From Bacillus sp. SM2101 (GTDB lineage: Bacteria; Bacillota; Bacilli; Bacillales; SM2101), in the NCBI RefSeq assembly GCF_018588585.1, contig NZ_JAEUFG010000015.1, positions 38,222 through 102,221 of the forward strand: a stretch of 64,000 nt of DNA, given 5' to 3'. The first letter of the stretch is position 1, and each line of letters begins with the position of its first letter. Shown here piece after piece: positions 45,226-61,989 of this stretch. Position numbers and translations under genes: made by a program. The notes under the pieces were generated by a model. That model searched no databases. It saw only the letters and a list, made by a program, of their open reading frames with translations, and had not been told where the DNA came from.

Positions 45226-45293
45226 AAGGTGTCACAACGAATGCTAGTTGTATGCTTTTATAGCGAAAAACAGTTACATATGGAAAACAGCTT
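45226..45293 (+). repeat. Dispersed intergenic repeat, copy 15 (right half)
   Basis: GGTGTCACAACGAATGCTAG then TTGTATGCTTTTATAGCG and AAAAACAGTTACATATGGAA with AACAGC. Matches the second half of the family; the left half is missing or was deleted. With copy 14 it makes up most of the 351 bases between the T-box and ileS. Confidence 0.55.
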
Positions 45294-45332
45294 TTTGATA
45301 ATTATTTTATGTTAGTTTTGGAGGAATGGAAA

Positions 45333-48101
45333 ATGGAGTATAAAGATACATTACTTATGCCGAAAACAAGCTTTCCAATGCGTGGAAATCTTCCGAATCG
45401 AGAGCCACAAATTCAACAGCAATGGGACGAGCAACATATATATGAAATGGTTCAAGAACGGACAAAAGATAGACCATTATATGTTCTACATGACGGCCCT
45501 CCATATGCAAATGGTGATATTCATATGGGGCATGCTTTAAACAAAATATTAAAAGATTTTATCGTACGCTACAAATCAATGAGCGGTTATAATGCGCCAT
45601 ATGTACCAGGTTGGGATACACATGGTTTACCTATAGAAACCGCACTAACAAAAAATAAAAAAATAAAACGTAAGGAAATGAGTATTGCTGAATTTCGTAA
45701 GCTTTGTGAAGAATATGCGTATAAACAAATCAATAATCAACGCGAGCAATTTAAACGCTTAGGTGTTCGTGGGGATTGGGAAAATCCGTATATTACATTA
45801 GAGCCTGCTTATGAAGCACAACAAATTAAAGTATTTGGCGAAATGGCTAAAAAGGGCCTAATTTATAAAGGCTTAAAACCTGTCAATTGGTCACCATCAA
45901 GTGAATCAGCTCTTGCAGAAGCTGAGATTGAATATAAAGATAAAAGATCACCTTCTATTTATGTAGCATTTGAAGTGAAAGATGGGAAAGGGGTACTCCA
46001 AGGTGATGAAAAAATAATTATTTGGACCACGACACCTTGGACTCTTCCTGCAAATCTTGGCATAACTGTTCATCCTGATCTTGATTATAGTATTGTTCAA
46101 GCAGATGGACAAAAATTTGTTATTGCAACTGATTTACTAGAAGTTGTACAAAATGAAATTGGCTGGGAGAATACGACAACAGTAAAATCCATAAAAGGAC
46201 ATCTTTTAGAGAATGTCGTTGCTGCACATCCGTTTTATGAGCGTGATAGTCTTGTCATGTTAGGAGATCATGTAACGACAGATGCAGGTATTGGATGTGT
46301 CCATACTGCACCTGGTCATGGGGAAGATGACTTTATCGTAGGAAAAAAATACGGTTTAGATGTGCTTTGCCCTGTAAATGAAATGGGTTATATGACTACT
46401 GAGGCACCAGGCTTTGAAGGGTTGTTCTATGATCAAGCGAATAAGCCAATTACTGAGAAATTAGAGGAAGTTGGAGCTCTACTCAAACTTAATTTTATCA
46501 CGCATTCGTATCCACATGACTGGAGAACTAAAAAGCCTACAATATTTAGAGCGACAGCGCAATGGTTTGCTTCAATAGATAAAATACGAGAAGATTTACT
46601 TAACTCAGTAAAAGAAACAAAATGGGTACCGGAATGGGGCGAAACCCGCTTGCATAACATGGTGAGAGATCGTGGGGATTGGTGTATTTCTAGACAACGT
46701 GCCTGGGGTGTACCTATTCCTGTGTTCTATGGGGAGAACGGAGAGCCTATTATTACAGATGAAACGATTAATCATGTATCTGACCTATTTAGAGAGCACG
46801 GCTCAAATATTTGGTTTGAACAAGATGCAAAAGGCTTGCTCCCAGAAGGCTTTTCACATCCTTCTAGTCCAAATGGAAAGTTTTCAAAGGAACAAGACAT
46901 TATGGATGTATGGTTTGATTCAGGATCTTCTCATCAAGCCGTTCTTCTCGAAAGAGACGACCTACAACGTCCAGCAGATTTGTATTTAGAAGGGTCTGAC
47001 CAATATCGCGGTTGGTTTAATTCTTCCTTATCTACATCTGTTGCGGTTACTGGACATGCTCCATATAAAGGTGTATTGAGCCACGGCTTTGTGCTTGATG
47101 GAGAAGGTAGAAAAATGAGTAAGTCTATCGGGAATGTTGTCGTTCCAGAGAAAGTAATGAAACAATTAGGTGGCGATATTTTACGCTTATGGGTAGCTTC
47201 AGTTGATTATCAATCAGACGTTCGCATCTCAGATGCTATATTAAAGCAAGTAGCTGAAGTATATCGCAAAATTCGTAATACATTCCGCTTCTTATTAGGG
47301 AATTTATTCGATTTTGAACCAACTAAAGACACAGTGGCATATGAAGATTTAAGAGAAGTTGATCGATATATGCTCATTAAACTCAATAAAATCATTAACA
47401 AAGTAAAGAAATCTTATGAAACATATGAATTTGCGAGTATTTTCCACGATGTTCATAATTTTTGTACGATTGATTTAAGTTCATTCTATTTAGATTTTGC
47501 TAAGGATATTTTATACATTGATGCACCAAATGATATGAACCGTCGTGCAATTCAAACAGTCATGTATGAGTCTTTATTAGCACTTACGAAGCTTGTAGCA
47601 CCTATACTACCTCATACAGCAGACGAGGTATGGTCGCATATTAATACAGTATCAGAGCAAAGTGTGCAGTTAGTCGACATGCCTGAAGCAATGGAATTAC
47701 AAAATGCTACACAAATTGAAGAGAAATGGGATGCATTTATGTCTCTTCGTGACGATGTGTTAAAGGCATTAGAAGTGGCTCGGAATGAAAAAGTGATAGG
47801 TAAATCATTAAATGCTCATATTGCATTATATACTACTGATGATACTAAACATCTCTTAAATGCCATTGAAGAAGATGTGAAGCAACTATTTATCGTTTCA
47901 GGATTTAACATTGCAGGAATGCTAGAAGATGCACCTGCGAATGCACAAAAATTTGATCAGACTGCAATTGTTGTATCACCAGCTGAAGGAGAGACGTGTG
48001 AACGCTGTTGGGTTGTTTCACAAACAGTAGGTGAGGATAAAGATCATCCAACGATATGCTCGAGGTGCGCAACAGTAGTTAAGGAACATTATACTGAATA
48101 A
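45333..48101 (+). CDS. ileS: Isoleucyl-tRNA synthetase
   Basis: Class I aminoacyl-tRNA synthetase charging tRNA(Ile), with editing of valine. The 922-residue protein shows the HIGH motif as [16 protein letters not shown] (about residues 57-72), editing domain (about 200-390) with [19 protein letters not shown] in [14 protein letters not shown] (about 592), anticodon-binding domain, and the C-terminal zinc site CERCWVV...CSRC (about 889-910). This is the bacterial type sensitive to mupirocin-like inhibitors by length. GGAGG sets ATG 45333; eight upstream codons are not used. Regulated by the T-box. Confidence 0.98.
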   Translation: MEYKDTLLMPKTSFPMRGNLPNREPQIQQQWDEQHIYEMVQERTKDRPLYVLHDGPPYANGDIHMGHALNKILKDFIVRYKSMSGYNAPYVPGWDTHGLPIETALTKNKKIKRKEMSIAEFRKLCEEYAYKQINNQREQFKRLGVRGDWENPYITLEPAYEAQQIKVFGEMAKKGLIYKGLKPVNWSPSSESALAEAEIEYKDKRSPSIYVAFEVKDGKGVLQGDEKIIIWTTTPWTLPANLGITVHPDLDYSIVQADGQKFVIATDLLEVVQNEIGWENTTTVKSIKGHLLENVVAAHPFYERDSLVMLGDHVTTDAGIGCVHTAPGHGEDDFIVGKKYGLDVLCPVNEMGYMTTEAPGFEGLFYDQANKPITEKLEEVGALLKLNFITHSYPHDWRTKKPTIFRATAQWFASIDKIREDLLNSVKETKWVPEWGETRLHNMVRDRGDWCISRQRAWGVPIPVFYGENGEPIITDETINHVSDLFREHGSNIWFEQDAKGLLPEGFSHPSSPNGKFSKEQDIMDVWFDSGSSHQAVLLERDDLQRPADLYLEGSDQYRGWFNSSLSTSVAVTGHAPYKGVLSHGFVLDGEGRKMSKSIGNVVVPEKVMKQLGGDILRLWVASVDYQSDVRISDAILKQVAEVYRKIRNTFRFLLGNLFDFEPTKDTVAYEDLREVDRYMLIKLNKIINKVKKSYETYEFASIFHDVHNFCTIDLSSFYLDFAKDILYIDAPNDMNRRAIQTVMYESLLALTKLVAPILPHTADEVWSHINTVSEQSVQLVDMPEAMELQNATQIEEKWDAFMSLRDDVLKALEVARNEKVIGKSLNAHIALYTTDDTKHLLNAIEEDVKQLFIVSGFNIAGMLEDAPANAQKFDQTAIVVSPAEGETCERCWVVSQTVGEDKDHPTICSRCATVVKEHYTE

Positions 48102-48107
48102 ATGAAC

Positions 48108-48143
48108 AACCTTAGCAGTGTTTTATCTGCTAAGGTTTTCTTT
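48108..48143 (+). terminator. Terminator after ileS
   Basis: Stem AACCTTAGCA/TGCTAAGGTT (48108-48117 with 48128-48137), ten-base loop, followed by TTCTTT. Confidence 0.85.
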
Positions 48144-48249
48144 GTTGTCCGTTAATGTAATGGAAAAATGTAGTTTACAGGATATGTTGTAAATAAGCAT
48201 ATACTATTGTCATCAATAACAACTGCTTCGTATCTTAGGAGGTTTATGT

Positions 48250-48552
48250 ATGTATGAACAAACAGCAGAGATAAAAGCAGAATTAGAGCTTGCAAAGTTG
48301 GAACTAGAAACAAGGTTAGGGCAAGTAGATAAAGATGACGAATGTACATTAAATGATGAGAAACATATGGAGATTATTCATTATGTCAAAGAAGACCTAG
48401 ATGATGTAAATAGAGCATTAGCGAAAATTGATTTAGGCCTTTATGGCTTATGCGAATCAACAGGTAAAAGAATCCCCCTAGACAAACTGCGAATCTTCCC
48501 GACTGTTAGAACAATTGATGAAGTAAATTATCCAAACAATTATATACATTAA
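48250..48552 (+). CDS. ylyA: DksA/TraR-like protein YlyA
   Basis: A 100-residue protein resembling the C-terminal part of DksA/TraR family RNA polymerase-binding proteins. It has a helical N-terminal half (EIKAELELAKLELETRLGQ) and the family block VNRALAKIDLGLYGLCESTGKRIPLDKLRIFPTVRTI. Of the four zinc cysteines of DksA only one remains (LCESTGKRI), so it probably does not bind zinc. It lies between ileS and lspA, the place of ylyA in B. subtilis, a gene tied to late forespore expression. AGGAGG lies upstream of the ATG. Confidence 0.85.
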   Translation: MYEQTAEIKAELELAKLELETRLGQVDKDDECTLNDEKHMEIIHYVKEDLDDVNRALAKIDLGLYGLCESTGKRIPLDKLRIFPTVRTIDEVNYPNNYIH

Positions 48553-48610
48553 AATATTACCGTATTATTTTAACAATAGCATTATTGGTGAATATATTAT
48601 TATGAATTCG

Positions 48611-48640
48611 TTGTTTCTTTTCAAGACAATATGCTAAAAT
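48611..48640 (+). promoter_or_regulatory. Candidate sigma A promoter for lspA-rluD
   Basis: -35 TTGTTT (48611-48616), 18-base spacer, -10 TAAAAT (48635-48640), 34 bases before the lspA start. It overlaps the upstream extension of the lspA frame, arguing against that longer start. Confidence 0.5.
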
Positions 48641-48674
48641 GCAGAAGTACATTATATTTCATGGAGGTACTTCT

Positions 48675-49139
48675 GTGTATTATTATATCTTAGCATTAAT
48701 CGTTATTTTAATGGATCAAGTAACAAAGTGGATGATTGTTACAAAAATGGAGTATGGTGATCATCTACCAGTTATAGAAAATTTTTTATACATAACTTCA
48801 CATCGTAATAGAGGAGCGGCTTGGGGTATATTGGAAGGACAGCTTTGGTTCTTTTATATTGTCACAACGATTGTCATCATTGGTATTATTTATTATATGA
48901 AAAAACTCCCTCAAACACAGGTGTTGATACGTGTTGCACTAGCATTAATGCTTGGAGGAGCCGTCGGTAATTTTATTGACCGTCTGTTTAGAAAAGAAGT
49001 TGTTGATTTTATTAATTTTACGAATATTTTTAGTTATGATTACCCAATCTTTAATATTGCAGATGCTGCATTAGTTGTTGGAGTCATACTGGTAATTATC
49101 CATACACTACTAGATGGACGAGAGAAGGAGAAAAATTAA
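48675..49139 (+). CDS. lspA: Lipoprotein signal peptidase (signal peptidase II)
   Basis: Membrane aspartic protease that removes signal peptides from diacylglyceryl-prolipoproteins. The 154-residue protein has four transmembrane segments, with the family blocks ILMDQVTKW (about 10), [11 protein letters not shown] (about 44), [14 protein letters not shown] (catalytic Asp about 103) and [13 protein letters not shown] (catalytic Asp about 130). GTG 48675, seven bases after GGAGG, is the start; the ATG at 48639 is upstream of the likely -10 end. It overlaps rluD by one base. Confidence 0.95.
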   Translation: MYYYILALIVILMDQVTKWMIVTKMEYGDHLPVIENFLYITSHRNRGAAWGILEGQLWFFYIVTTIVIIGIIYYMKKLPQTQVLIRVALALMLGGAVGNFIDRLFRKEVVDFINFTNIFSYDYPIFNIADAALVVGVILVIIHTLLDGREKEKN

Positions 49140-50047
49140 TGGATGTTATTGAGTTAATTGTAACAAATGAACAGCGTAACGAAAGGCTTGACAAAGTAAT
49201 TTCAGAGCATGAAAATGAATGGTCTCGTTCTCAAGTACAGCAATGGATTAAAGCTGGAAATATTACGGTTAATGACAAGAATGTTAAACCTAATTATAAA
49301 TGTAATATAGAGGACGCTGTGAAAATAATTGTACCAGCAGCTGAAGAACTAGATGTGATTCCACAGGATATGGAATTAGATATTTACTATGAGGATGCAG
49401 ATGTAATCGTAGTTAATAAGGATAGTGGAATGGTTGTTCACCCTGCACCAGGACATATGGAAGGTACATTAGTAAATGGACTTTTAGCACATTGTACAGA
49501 TTTGTCTGGTATTAACGGGGTGCTAAGGCCAGGAATTGTTCATAGAATTGATAAAGATACATCAGGGCTTTTAATGGTAGCCAAAAATGATGTAGCCCAT
49601 GAATCATTAGTCAATCAGTTAGTAAATAAAACTGTCACACGTAAATACAAGGCGATCGTTCATGGTGTTATTCCTCATGATAAGGGAACGATTGATGCAC
49701 CAATTGGACGAGATAAACGTGATCGCCAAAGTATGACAGTAACTGACGAGCATTCAAAAGATGCAGTTACGCACTTTAAAGTACTTGAAAGATTTAATAA
49801 TTACACTCTAATTGAATGCCAACTTGAAACAGGAAGAACACACCAGATTCGTGTTCATATGAAATATATTGGCTACCCTCTAGTTGGAGACCCAAAATAT
49901 GGTCCAAAGAAAACATTAAAAACAAATGGACAAGTACTTCATGCGGCAATTCTAGGTTTTGATCATCCTAGAACGAATAAATATATGGAATTTGAAGCTC
50001 CTTTGCCTTCAGAATTTGTCACAGTATTAAATGAGATTAAAAAATAA
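49139..50047 (+). CDS. rluD: RluD-type 23S rRNA pseudouridine synthase (YlyB)
   Basis: Makes pseudouridines in 23S rRNA. The 302-residue protein has an N-terminal S4 domain (about 12-75, ERLDKVISEHENEWSRSQVQQWIKAGNITVND) and the RluA-family catalytic domain with VNKDSGMVVHPAPG (about 96) and the catalytic aspartate in PGIVHRIDKDTSGLLMVAK (about 137). LETGRTHQIRVHM (about 225) is the second signature. The target sites cannot be read from sequence, so RluD is a family-level name. Its ATG overlaps the lspA stop. Confidence 0.93.
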   Translation: MDVIELIVTNEQRNERLDKVISEHENEWSRSQVQQWIKAGNITVNDKNVKPNYKCNIEDAVKIIVPAAEELDVIPQDMELDIYYEDADVIVVNKDSGMVVHPAPGHMEGTLVNGLLAHCTDLSGINGVLRPGIVHRIDKDTSGLLMVAKNDVAHESLVNQLVNKTVTRKYKAIVHGVIPHDKGTIDAPIGRDKRDRQSMTVTDEHSKDAVTHFKVLERFNNYTLIECQLETGRTHQIRVHMKYIGYPLVGDPKYGPKKTLKTNGQVLHAAILGFDHPRTNKYMEFEAPLPSEFVTVLNEIKK

Positions 50048-50049
50048 TA

Positions 50050-50078
50050 TTGACATTACCTAACCGTTAATATATTCT
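50050..50078 (+). promoter_or_regulatory. Sigma A promoter of the pyr operon
   Basis: -35 TTGACA (50050-50055), 17-base spacer, -10 TATTCT (50073-50078), just after rluD. The transcript starts at about 50085 and enters the first PyrR attenuator. Confidence 0.78.
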
Positions 50079-50105
50079 AAATGTAGTTGCATACTAGATC
50101 TTTAA

Positions 50106-50207
50106 CCCAGTCCCGTGAGGCTGAGAAGGATACGGAATTATATTTAAGAATAATTGTAGTAGCACTACAATTATGAATCCTCTCGCCACAGGTGTGAGGA
50201 TTTTTTT
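50106..50207 (+). promoter_or_regulatory. PyrR attenuator 1 (pyrR leader)
   Basis: A PyrR binding loop AGTCCCGTGAGGCT (50109-50122) is followed by an antiterminator segment (GAGAAGGAT) and a terminator with AATCCTC/GAGGATT (50176-50182 with 50196-50202) and seven T. High UMP makes PyrR stabilise the anti-antiterminator, so the terminator forms. Confidence 0.9.
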
Positions 50208-50230
50208 ATGCTGTTGACCACCATTTATAA

Positions 50231-50785
<555 letters not shown>

Positions 50786-50797
50786 TCCCCTTTTAAA

Positions 50798-50896
50798 GGT
50801 TATCCTGTGAGATAACTAAGAGGGTACAACCTCAAGTATGTGGATACTTGAGTAGTTTGCACACCCTCTTTGTATATAAAACAAAGAGGGTTTTTA
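50798..50896 (+). promoter_or_regulatory. PyrR attenuator 2 (pyrR-pyrP)
   Basis: PyrR binding loop with TATCCTGTGAGATA (50801-50814), an intervening hairpin CTCAAGTAT/ATACTTGAG (50831-50852), then a terminator ACCCTCTTTGT/ACAAAGAGGGT (50863-50891) with T-run. AAGAGGG at 50818 can pair with the terminator 5' arm as antiterminator. Confidence 0.9.
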
Positions 50897-50939
50897 TATG
50901 GATTTTTCTAGTGAGTGTTTTACAGAGGAGGAGACAAAG

Positions 50940-52280
50940 TTGGAGATGAAGCAAAAGGATGTAACTCTTAATGTACATGAAGTCCCACCCTTAAGTAAAT
51001 GGATTATATTTAGTATCCAACACTTATTTGCAATGTTTGGAGCTACAATACTAGTTCCCTTTTTAGTCGATTTAAGTCCTGGAGTAGCACTTGTTTCAAG
51101 TGGTCTCGGAACTCTAGCCTACTTATTAATAACTAGAGGTCAAATACCTGCATATTTAGGCTCCTCATTCGCATTTATTGTACCTATTATTTTAGCAAAA
51201 ACAGCCGGAGGTCCACAGGCTGCAATGTTAGGAAGTTTTTTAGCAGGTGTCGTCTATGGGATTGTAGCTTTACTTATTAAAGGTTTTGGTTTGAAGTGGA
51301 TTATGCGCATCTTACCACCTGTAGTTGTAGGTCCTGTGATCATTGTAATAGGTCTAGGCTTAGCGAATGTTGCTGTTGGAATGGCAATGTATGAAAATGC
51401 AGGTGCACCATCAAAAGAGTTAATTTACAATCCAACGTATTTCTCAGTGGCTATAGTGACACTCGCATTAACAATTATTTGTTCAGTGTTTTTAAAAGGC
51501 TTCTTTGGACTCATTCCCCTTTTAATAGGTATTGTTGGCGGGTACACATATGCATTTTTTATGGGCATTGTTGATCTCACTCCGATTCGTGAAGCAAAGC
51601 TCTTCGAAGTGCCAGATTTCTATATTCCATTTGTAAACTATACACCAAGCTTAGACTGGGAAATTGCTCTTATCATGGTTCCAGTCGCTATAGTAACAAT
51701 TGCAGAGCATATCGGTGATCAGATGGTCTTAAGTAAAGTTGTAGGGCGGAATTTTATAGAAAAACCTGGGCTCCATCGCTCAATCTTAGGTGATGGTATT
51801 GCAACAATGATTGCAGCAACATTAGGGGGGCCTCCTAATACTACTTACGGAGAAAATATAGGTGTCTTAGCAATTACGAAAGTGTTCAGTGTATTTGTTA
51901 TCGGAGGCGCAGCCGTGTTTGCAATATGTTTTGGATTTATCGGTAAAATAACAGCATTAATTGGTTCAATTCCATCTCCTGTCATGGGCGGTGTATCAAT
52001 ATTATTATTTGGAATTATTGCATCATCAGGCTTACGTATGTTAATAGATAATAAAGTTGATTTAGGAAATACAAGAAACTTAATCATTTCGTCAGTTATT
52101 ATAGTCATCGGTGTTGGTGGAGCTTTTGTTCAAGTTACAGATCAGTTGCAAATTGCTGGTATGGCATTAGCAGCAATTTGTGGTGTTATACTTCATCTTA
52201 TACTACCTGGCAAAGAGTCTAGTTATGGTACTAATGAAATGTTTGGATTATCGGTAGATAAGCAACAAATAAGCGGCTAA
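50940..52280 (+). CDS. pyrP: Uracil permease PyrP
   Basis: Proton-coupled uracil importer of the NCS2 family. The 446-residue protein has about 12-14 transmembrane segments and the family motif around AEHIGDQMVLSKVVGRNF (about 258), and GDGIATMIAATLGGPPNTTYGENIGVLAIT (about 281-310). The start is set at TTG 50940, eight bases after GAGGAGG; the ATG at 50898 sits right after the attenuator terminator and the ATG at 50946 is too far from the site. Its place between pyrR and pyrB is the Bacillus order. Confidence 0.94.
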   Translation: MEMKQKDVTLNVHEVPPLSKWIIFSIQHLFAMFGATILVPFLVDLSPGVALVSSGLGTLAYLLITRGQIPAYLGSSFAFIVPIILAKTAGGPQAAMLGSFLAGVVYGIVALLIKGFGLKWIMRILPPVVVGPVIIVIGLGLANVAVGMAMYENAGAPSKELIYNPTYFSVAIVTLALTIICSVFLKGFFGLIPLLIGIVGGYTYAFFMGIVDLTPIREAKLFEVPDFYIPFVNYTPSLDWEIALIMVPVAIVTIAEHIGDQMVLSKVVGRNFIEKPGLHRSILGDGIATMIAATLGGPPNTTYGENIGVLAITKVFSVFVIGGAAVFAICFGFIGKITALIGSIPSPVMGGVSILLFGIIASSGLRMLIDNKVDLGNTRNLIISSVIIVIGVGGAFVQVTDQLQIAGMALAAICGVILHLILPGKESSYGTNEMFGLSVDKQQISG

Positions 52281-52291
52281 ACCTTTTAAAT

Positions 52292-54632
<2,341 letters not shown>

Positions 54633-54640
54633 ATTCTTAT

Positions 54641-55741
54641 ATGAAACGACAATTAATTTTAGAAGATGGAACAGTGTTTGTTGGAAGAGCATTTGGTAGT
54701 GAGAAAGATACGGTTGGTGAGGTAGTTTTTAATACAGGTATGACAGGATATCAAGAGATACTTTCAGATCCATCATATTGTGGCCAAATCGTAACTTTGA
54801 CTTACCCTTTAATCGGAAATTATGGCATAAATCGAGATGATTTTGAGTCAATTACTCCTGCGATAAACGGGTTCATTGTGAAAGAATTTAGTGAACACCC
54901 TTCTAACTGGAGAAATCAATATACAATAAATGAATTTTTTAAAGAGCAAAACATTCCAGGGATAGCAGGAATAGATACTAGGAAACTAACGAGAATTATT
55001 CGTCATCATGGAGCTTTAAAAGGTGCTATTTGCTCCATGGACGTTGATGTAGCTGAAATGATCAAGCGTTTATCTTCAACTACACTTCCTACAAATCAAG
55101 TACAGAAGGTATCAACGAAAAGTCCATACCCTAGCCCAGGCCGTGGTTATAAGGTCGTATTAGTGGATTATGGGATGAAACATGGGATTTTACGAGAATT
55201 AAACAATCGTAATTGTGATGTAATTGTCGTTCCATATAATGTTACAGCTGAAGAGATATTAAGACTTAGCCCTGATGGTGTCATGTTAAGTAATGGACCA
55301 GGAGACCCGATGGATGTACCTGAAGCAATCGATATGATTAACGGCATTATCGGCAAAGTACCGCTATTTGGAATTTGTTTAGGGCATCAATTATTTGCTC
55401 TAGCTTGTGGAGCAAGCACAGAAAAAATGAAGTTTGGTCATCGTGGATCGAATCATCCAGTTAAAAATCTTGAAACTGGAAAAGTAGATATTACTTCACA
55501 AAACCATGGATATACAGTAAATGAACAGTCAATTTCAAATACAAAATTAAATGTTACTCACATCGCTTTAAATGATGGAACAATAGAAGGCTTAGCTCAT
55601 CAAGATTATCCAGCTTTTACAGTTCAATATCACCCTGAAGCTTCACCGGGTCCAGAAGATGCTAACGGTTTATTCGATGAATTTATGAGCCTAATTGAAA
55701 CATACAAGAGAGAGGGAGAAAAAGTATGCCAAAACGTGTAG
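54641..55741 (+). CDS. pyrAA: Carbamoyl-phosphate synthase small subunit (pyrimidine-specific)
   Basis: Glutamine amidotransferase subunit supplying ammonia to PyrAB. The 366-residue protein begins [19 protein letters not shown] and has the catalytic cysteine in [12 protein letters not shown] (about residue 245) and the His-Glu pair in [13 protein letters not shown] (about 330). ATG 54641 matches relatives; ATGs at 54617 and 54629 read into the end of pyrC. It overlaps pyrAB by 16 bases. Its linkage to the pyr operon marks it as the UMP-sensitive form rather than the arginine one. Confidence 0.96.
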   Translation: MKRQLILEDGTVFVGRAFGSEKDTVGEVVFNTGMTGYQEILSDPSYCGQIVTLTYPLIGNYGINRDDFESITPAINGFIVKEFSEHPSNWRNQYTINEFFKEQNIPGIAGIDTRKLTRIIRHHGALKGAICSMDVDVAEMIKRLSSTTLPTNQVQKVSTKSPYPSPGRGYKVVLVDYGMKHGILRELNNRNCDVIVVPYNVTAEEILRLSPDGVMLSNGPGDPMDVPEAIDMINGIIGKVPLFGICLGHQLFALACGASTEKMKFGHRGSNHPVKNLETGKVDITSQNHGYTVNEQSISNTKLNVTHIALNDGTIEGLAHQDYPAFTVQYHPEASPGPEDANGLFDEFMSLIETYKREGEKVCQNV

Positions 55742-58700
55742 ACATTGAGACGATTTTAGTAATTGGATCAGGACCGATCATTATTGGACAAGCAGCAGAA
55801 TTCGATTATGCGGGGACACAAGCTTGTCTAGCGTTAAAAGAAGAAGGGTACCGTGTTATTCTAGTTAATTCTAATCCAGCTACAATCATGACCGACACAG
55901 AAATAGCAGATAAAGTTTATATTGAACCACTTACTACTGAATTTGTAAGCAGAATTATTCGTAAAGAAAGGCCTGATGCATTAGTACCAACATTAGGGGG
56001 ACAAACTGGTTTAAACTTAGCTGTTGAGCTCTCAAAATCAGGTGTGTTAGATGAATGCAATGTTGAGATATTAGGTACAAAGCTTGATGCAATTGAAAAA
56101 GCAGAAGATCGTGAACTGTTTCGTAATTTAATGAATGAATTAAATGAGCCTGTACCACAAAGTGAAATTATTCATACGCTTGAAGAGGCACGAAGTTTTG
56201 TTGAAGAAGTAGGTTATCCAATCATCGTTAGACCAGCATATACGTTAGGTGGCACTGGTGGAGGTATTTGTCATAACGAGGAAGAGCTCCATGAAATCGT
56301 ATCAAGCGGAATAAAGATGAGTCCAGTTAATCAATGTTTAGTGGAAAGAAGTATTGCAGGCTTTAAAGAAATCGAATATGAAGTGATGCGTGATTCTAAT
56401 GATAATGCCATTGTAGTATGTAATATGGAAAATATCGACCCAGTTGGCATCCATACTGGTGACTCCATTGTTGTAGCACCAAGCCAAACACTTAGTGATC
56501 GTGAGTATCAATTGTTAAGGAATACTTCTTTAAAAATTATTCGAGCATTAAAAATTGAAGGTGGATGTAATGTTCAGCTCGCTTTAGACCCACACAGCTT
56601 TGACTATTTTATCATCGAGGTAAACCCTCGTGTAAGTCGCTCATCAGCACTGGCATCAAAAGCAACTGGCTATCCGATAGCAAAGCTAGCTGCAAAAATT
56701 GCAGTTGGACTAACATTAGATGAAATGATTAACCCTGTTACTGGAAAAACATATGCTTGTTTTGAACCTGCATTAGATTATGTCGTTTCAAAGATTCCTA
56801 GATGGCCATTCGATAAATTTGAATCAGCGAATCGTCATCTTGGCACACAAATGAAAGCTACTGGGGAAGTAATGGCAATCGGTAGAAACTTTGAAGAATC
56901 GATCTTAAAAGCTGTTCGTTCACTAGAAGCTGGTGTATTTCATCTAGAGCTAGATGAAGCAAGTGCTCATAGTGATGCAATGATTGAAAAACGCATCCGT
57001 AAGGCTGGCGATGAGCGGTTATTTTATGTAGGAGAGGCACTCCGTCGTGGTATTACAATTGAGCAGCTCCATGAATGGAGTGCAATTGACTTATTTTTCC
57101 TGCAAAAATTTCAAAATATCGTTCGTTTTGAAACTGTTCTGCAGAATAACATTGGTGATAAAGACGTGTTACATGAATCAAAAGAACTTGGCTTTGCAGA
57201 CATAACAATCGCTAAACTATGGAATCAAACAGAACATCAAGTATATGAATTTAGAAAACAGTCGAACATCATTCCTGTATATAAAATGGTTGATACATGC
57301 GCTGCAGAATTTGAATCTACAACACCGTATTATTATGGAACATATGAGGAAGAAAATGAATCAATTGTTTCTGAGAAAGAGAGCGTGGTTGTTTTAGGTT
57401 CTGGTCCTATACGTATCGGACAAGGTGTGGAATTTGACTACGCAACAGTTCATTCAGTTTGGGCTATTAAAGAGGCAGGATATGAATCAATCATAATTAA
57501 TAACAACCCAGAAACGGTTTCAACAGATTTTAGTGTATCAGATAAGCTCTATTTCGAACCGTTAACGATTGAAGATGTCATGCATATTATTGACTTAGAG
57601 AAGCCTATCGGTGTTGTTGTCCAGTTTGGCGGACAAACAGCGATTAATTTAGCGAATGAACTAGCAAAACGTGGAGTGAAAATTTTAGGAACATCACTAG
57701 AAGACTTGGATCGCGCTGAAGATCGAGATAAGTTTGAACATACAATAACACAGTTAGGTATACCACAACCTAAAGGAAAAACGGCTACTTCTGTAGAGGA
57801 AGCTGTACAAGTAGCTGACAGAATCGGTTATCCAGTACTTGTTCGTCCATCTTACGTTTTAGGTGGAAGAGCAATGGAAATTGTATATAAAAAGGAAGAG
57901 CTGCTTCATTACATGAAAAATGCTGTCAAAGTAAATCCACAGCATCCAGTACTAATTGATAGGTATATGATTGGTAAAGAAATAGAGGTTGACGCGATTT
58001 CTGATGGGGAAAGTGTATACATTCCTGGCATTATGGAACATATTGAACGAGCTGGTGTACACTCAGGTGACTCGATCGCTGTGTATCCACCACAAACATT
58101 ATCGTCTGATGTAAAACAGAAAATAGTTGATTATACAACGTCACTGGCTAAAGGTTTAAACATCGTCGGGCTACTGAATATCCAATTTATCGTGTATAAG
58201 CAAGATGTATACGTCATAGAAGTAAATCCACGATCAAGTCGTACGGTACCGTTTTTAAGTAAAATCACAGGTGTGCCTATGGCTAATATCGCAACAAAAG
58301 TAATACTAGGTGCGAAACTAGAACAGCTTGGTTATTCAACTGGTTTACATGAGGAAAGCAAAGGGGTATTTGTAAAAGTACCAGTCTTTTCGTTTGCGAA
58401 ATTACGTCGCGTTGATATTACATTAGGACCAGAAATGAAGTCAACTGGAGAAGTAATGGGTAAAGACAATACATTAGAAAAAGCTTTGTATAAAGGGCTT
58501 GTTGCAGCTGGTATGAGAGTCCAACAATTTGGTTCGGTCCTTCTAACTGTAGCAGATAAAGATAAAGAAGAAGCTTTAATGATCGCTAAAAGATTTCACC
58601 GTATAGGTTATCAAGTATTAGCGACAAGTGGTACTGCTGATTTTCTAGCAAAAGAAAATATTCCTGTGACTGTCGTTAACAAAATCGGAACAGATAAACC

Positions 58701-58934
58701 TAATTTGCTTGATGTTATTAGACAAGGAAAAGCCCAGTTTGTCATTAACACATTAACGAAAGGTAAGCAGCCTGCTCGAGACGGTTTTAGAATTAGAAGG
58801 GAATCAGTTGAAAATAATGTACCATGCTTGACAAGTCTTGATACAGCACAAGCAATATTACGTGTTCTCGAGTCGATGACATTTTCAGCAGAAGCGATGC
58901 CTCAATTTGAGCAAGCTAAAGAGGTGACACATTC

Positions 58935-58938
<4 letters not shown>
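55726..58938 (+). CDS. pyrAB: Carbamoyl-phosphate synthase large subunit (pyrimidine-specific)
   Basis: ATP-grasp enzyme making carbamoyl phosphate from bicarbonate, ammonia and two ATP. The 1070-residue protein has two homologous halves: [22 protein letters not shown] (about 11) and [22 protein letters not shown] (about 558), each followed by an ATP-grasp domain with GGTGGGI and GGRAMEI. The C-terminal regulatory domain (about 930-1070, MGS-like) ends the chain. It overlaps pyrAA and pyrK (ATGA), so translation is coupled. Confidence 0.97.
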
Positions 58939-61333
<2,395 letters not shown>

Positions 61334-61337
<4 letters not shown>

Positions 61338-61966
61338 AAGCAAAAATAGCTGAACATTTATTAGAAATTAAAGCGGTTTTTTTACAACCAAATAACCCTT
61401 TTACATGGTCTTCAGGAATGAAATCACCGATCTACTGTGATAATCGCTTAACGTTATCTTATCCTCGTGTTCGAACAGATATAGCGGACGGCTTAGTAGA
61501 ATTAATTAAAGAACATTTCCCTGAAACAGATGTCATAGCTGGTGCAGCTACAGGCGGCATTGCACATGCTGCTTTGGTAAGTGAAAGAATGAATCTACCT
61601 ATGTGCTACGTTCGAGGTAAGGCCAAAGGCCATGGGAAAGGAAACCAAATAGAAGGTGTCGTGTCTGAAGGCCAAAATGTTGTCGTGGTTGAAGATTTAA
61701 TCTCTACTGGAGGAAGCGCGTTAACAGTTGTTGAGGCACTTAGAGCAGAAGGCTGTAATGTGTTAGGAATCGCTTCAATTTTTACGTATGGACTACTTGC
61801 AGGTCAGCAAAAATTAGATGAAGCTAATGTAAGAGCTTATTCGTTAACAGATTTTGCGGCTTTAACTGAAGTAGCTGCTAAGAACGGGTATATAACTCAA
61901 GAAGATATTTCGAAACTGTTGAAATGGAGTGAAAATCCTCAAGACGAAACATGGATGAATATCTAA
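61334..61966 (+). CDS. pyrE: Orotate phosphoribosyltransferase
   Basis: Makes OMP from orotate and PRPP. The 210-residue protein begins [20 protein letters not shown] and contains [12 protein letters not shown] (about 74) and the PRPP motif [18 protein letters not shown] (about 113-130). ATG 61334 with AAGGAG is the start; the frame is open six codons upstream within pyrF. It is the last gene of the pyr operon, and I see no hairpin terminator before the next promoter at 61990. Confidence 0.96.
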
Positions 61967-61989
61967 TAATAGTCAAAATTTTCTTTTAT

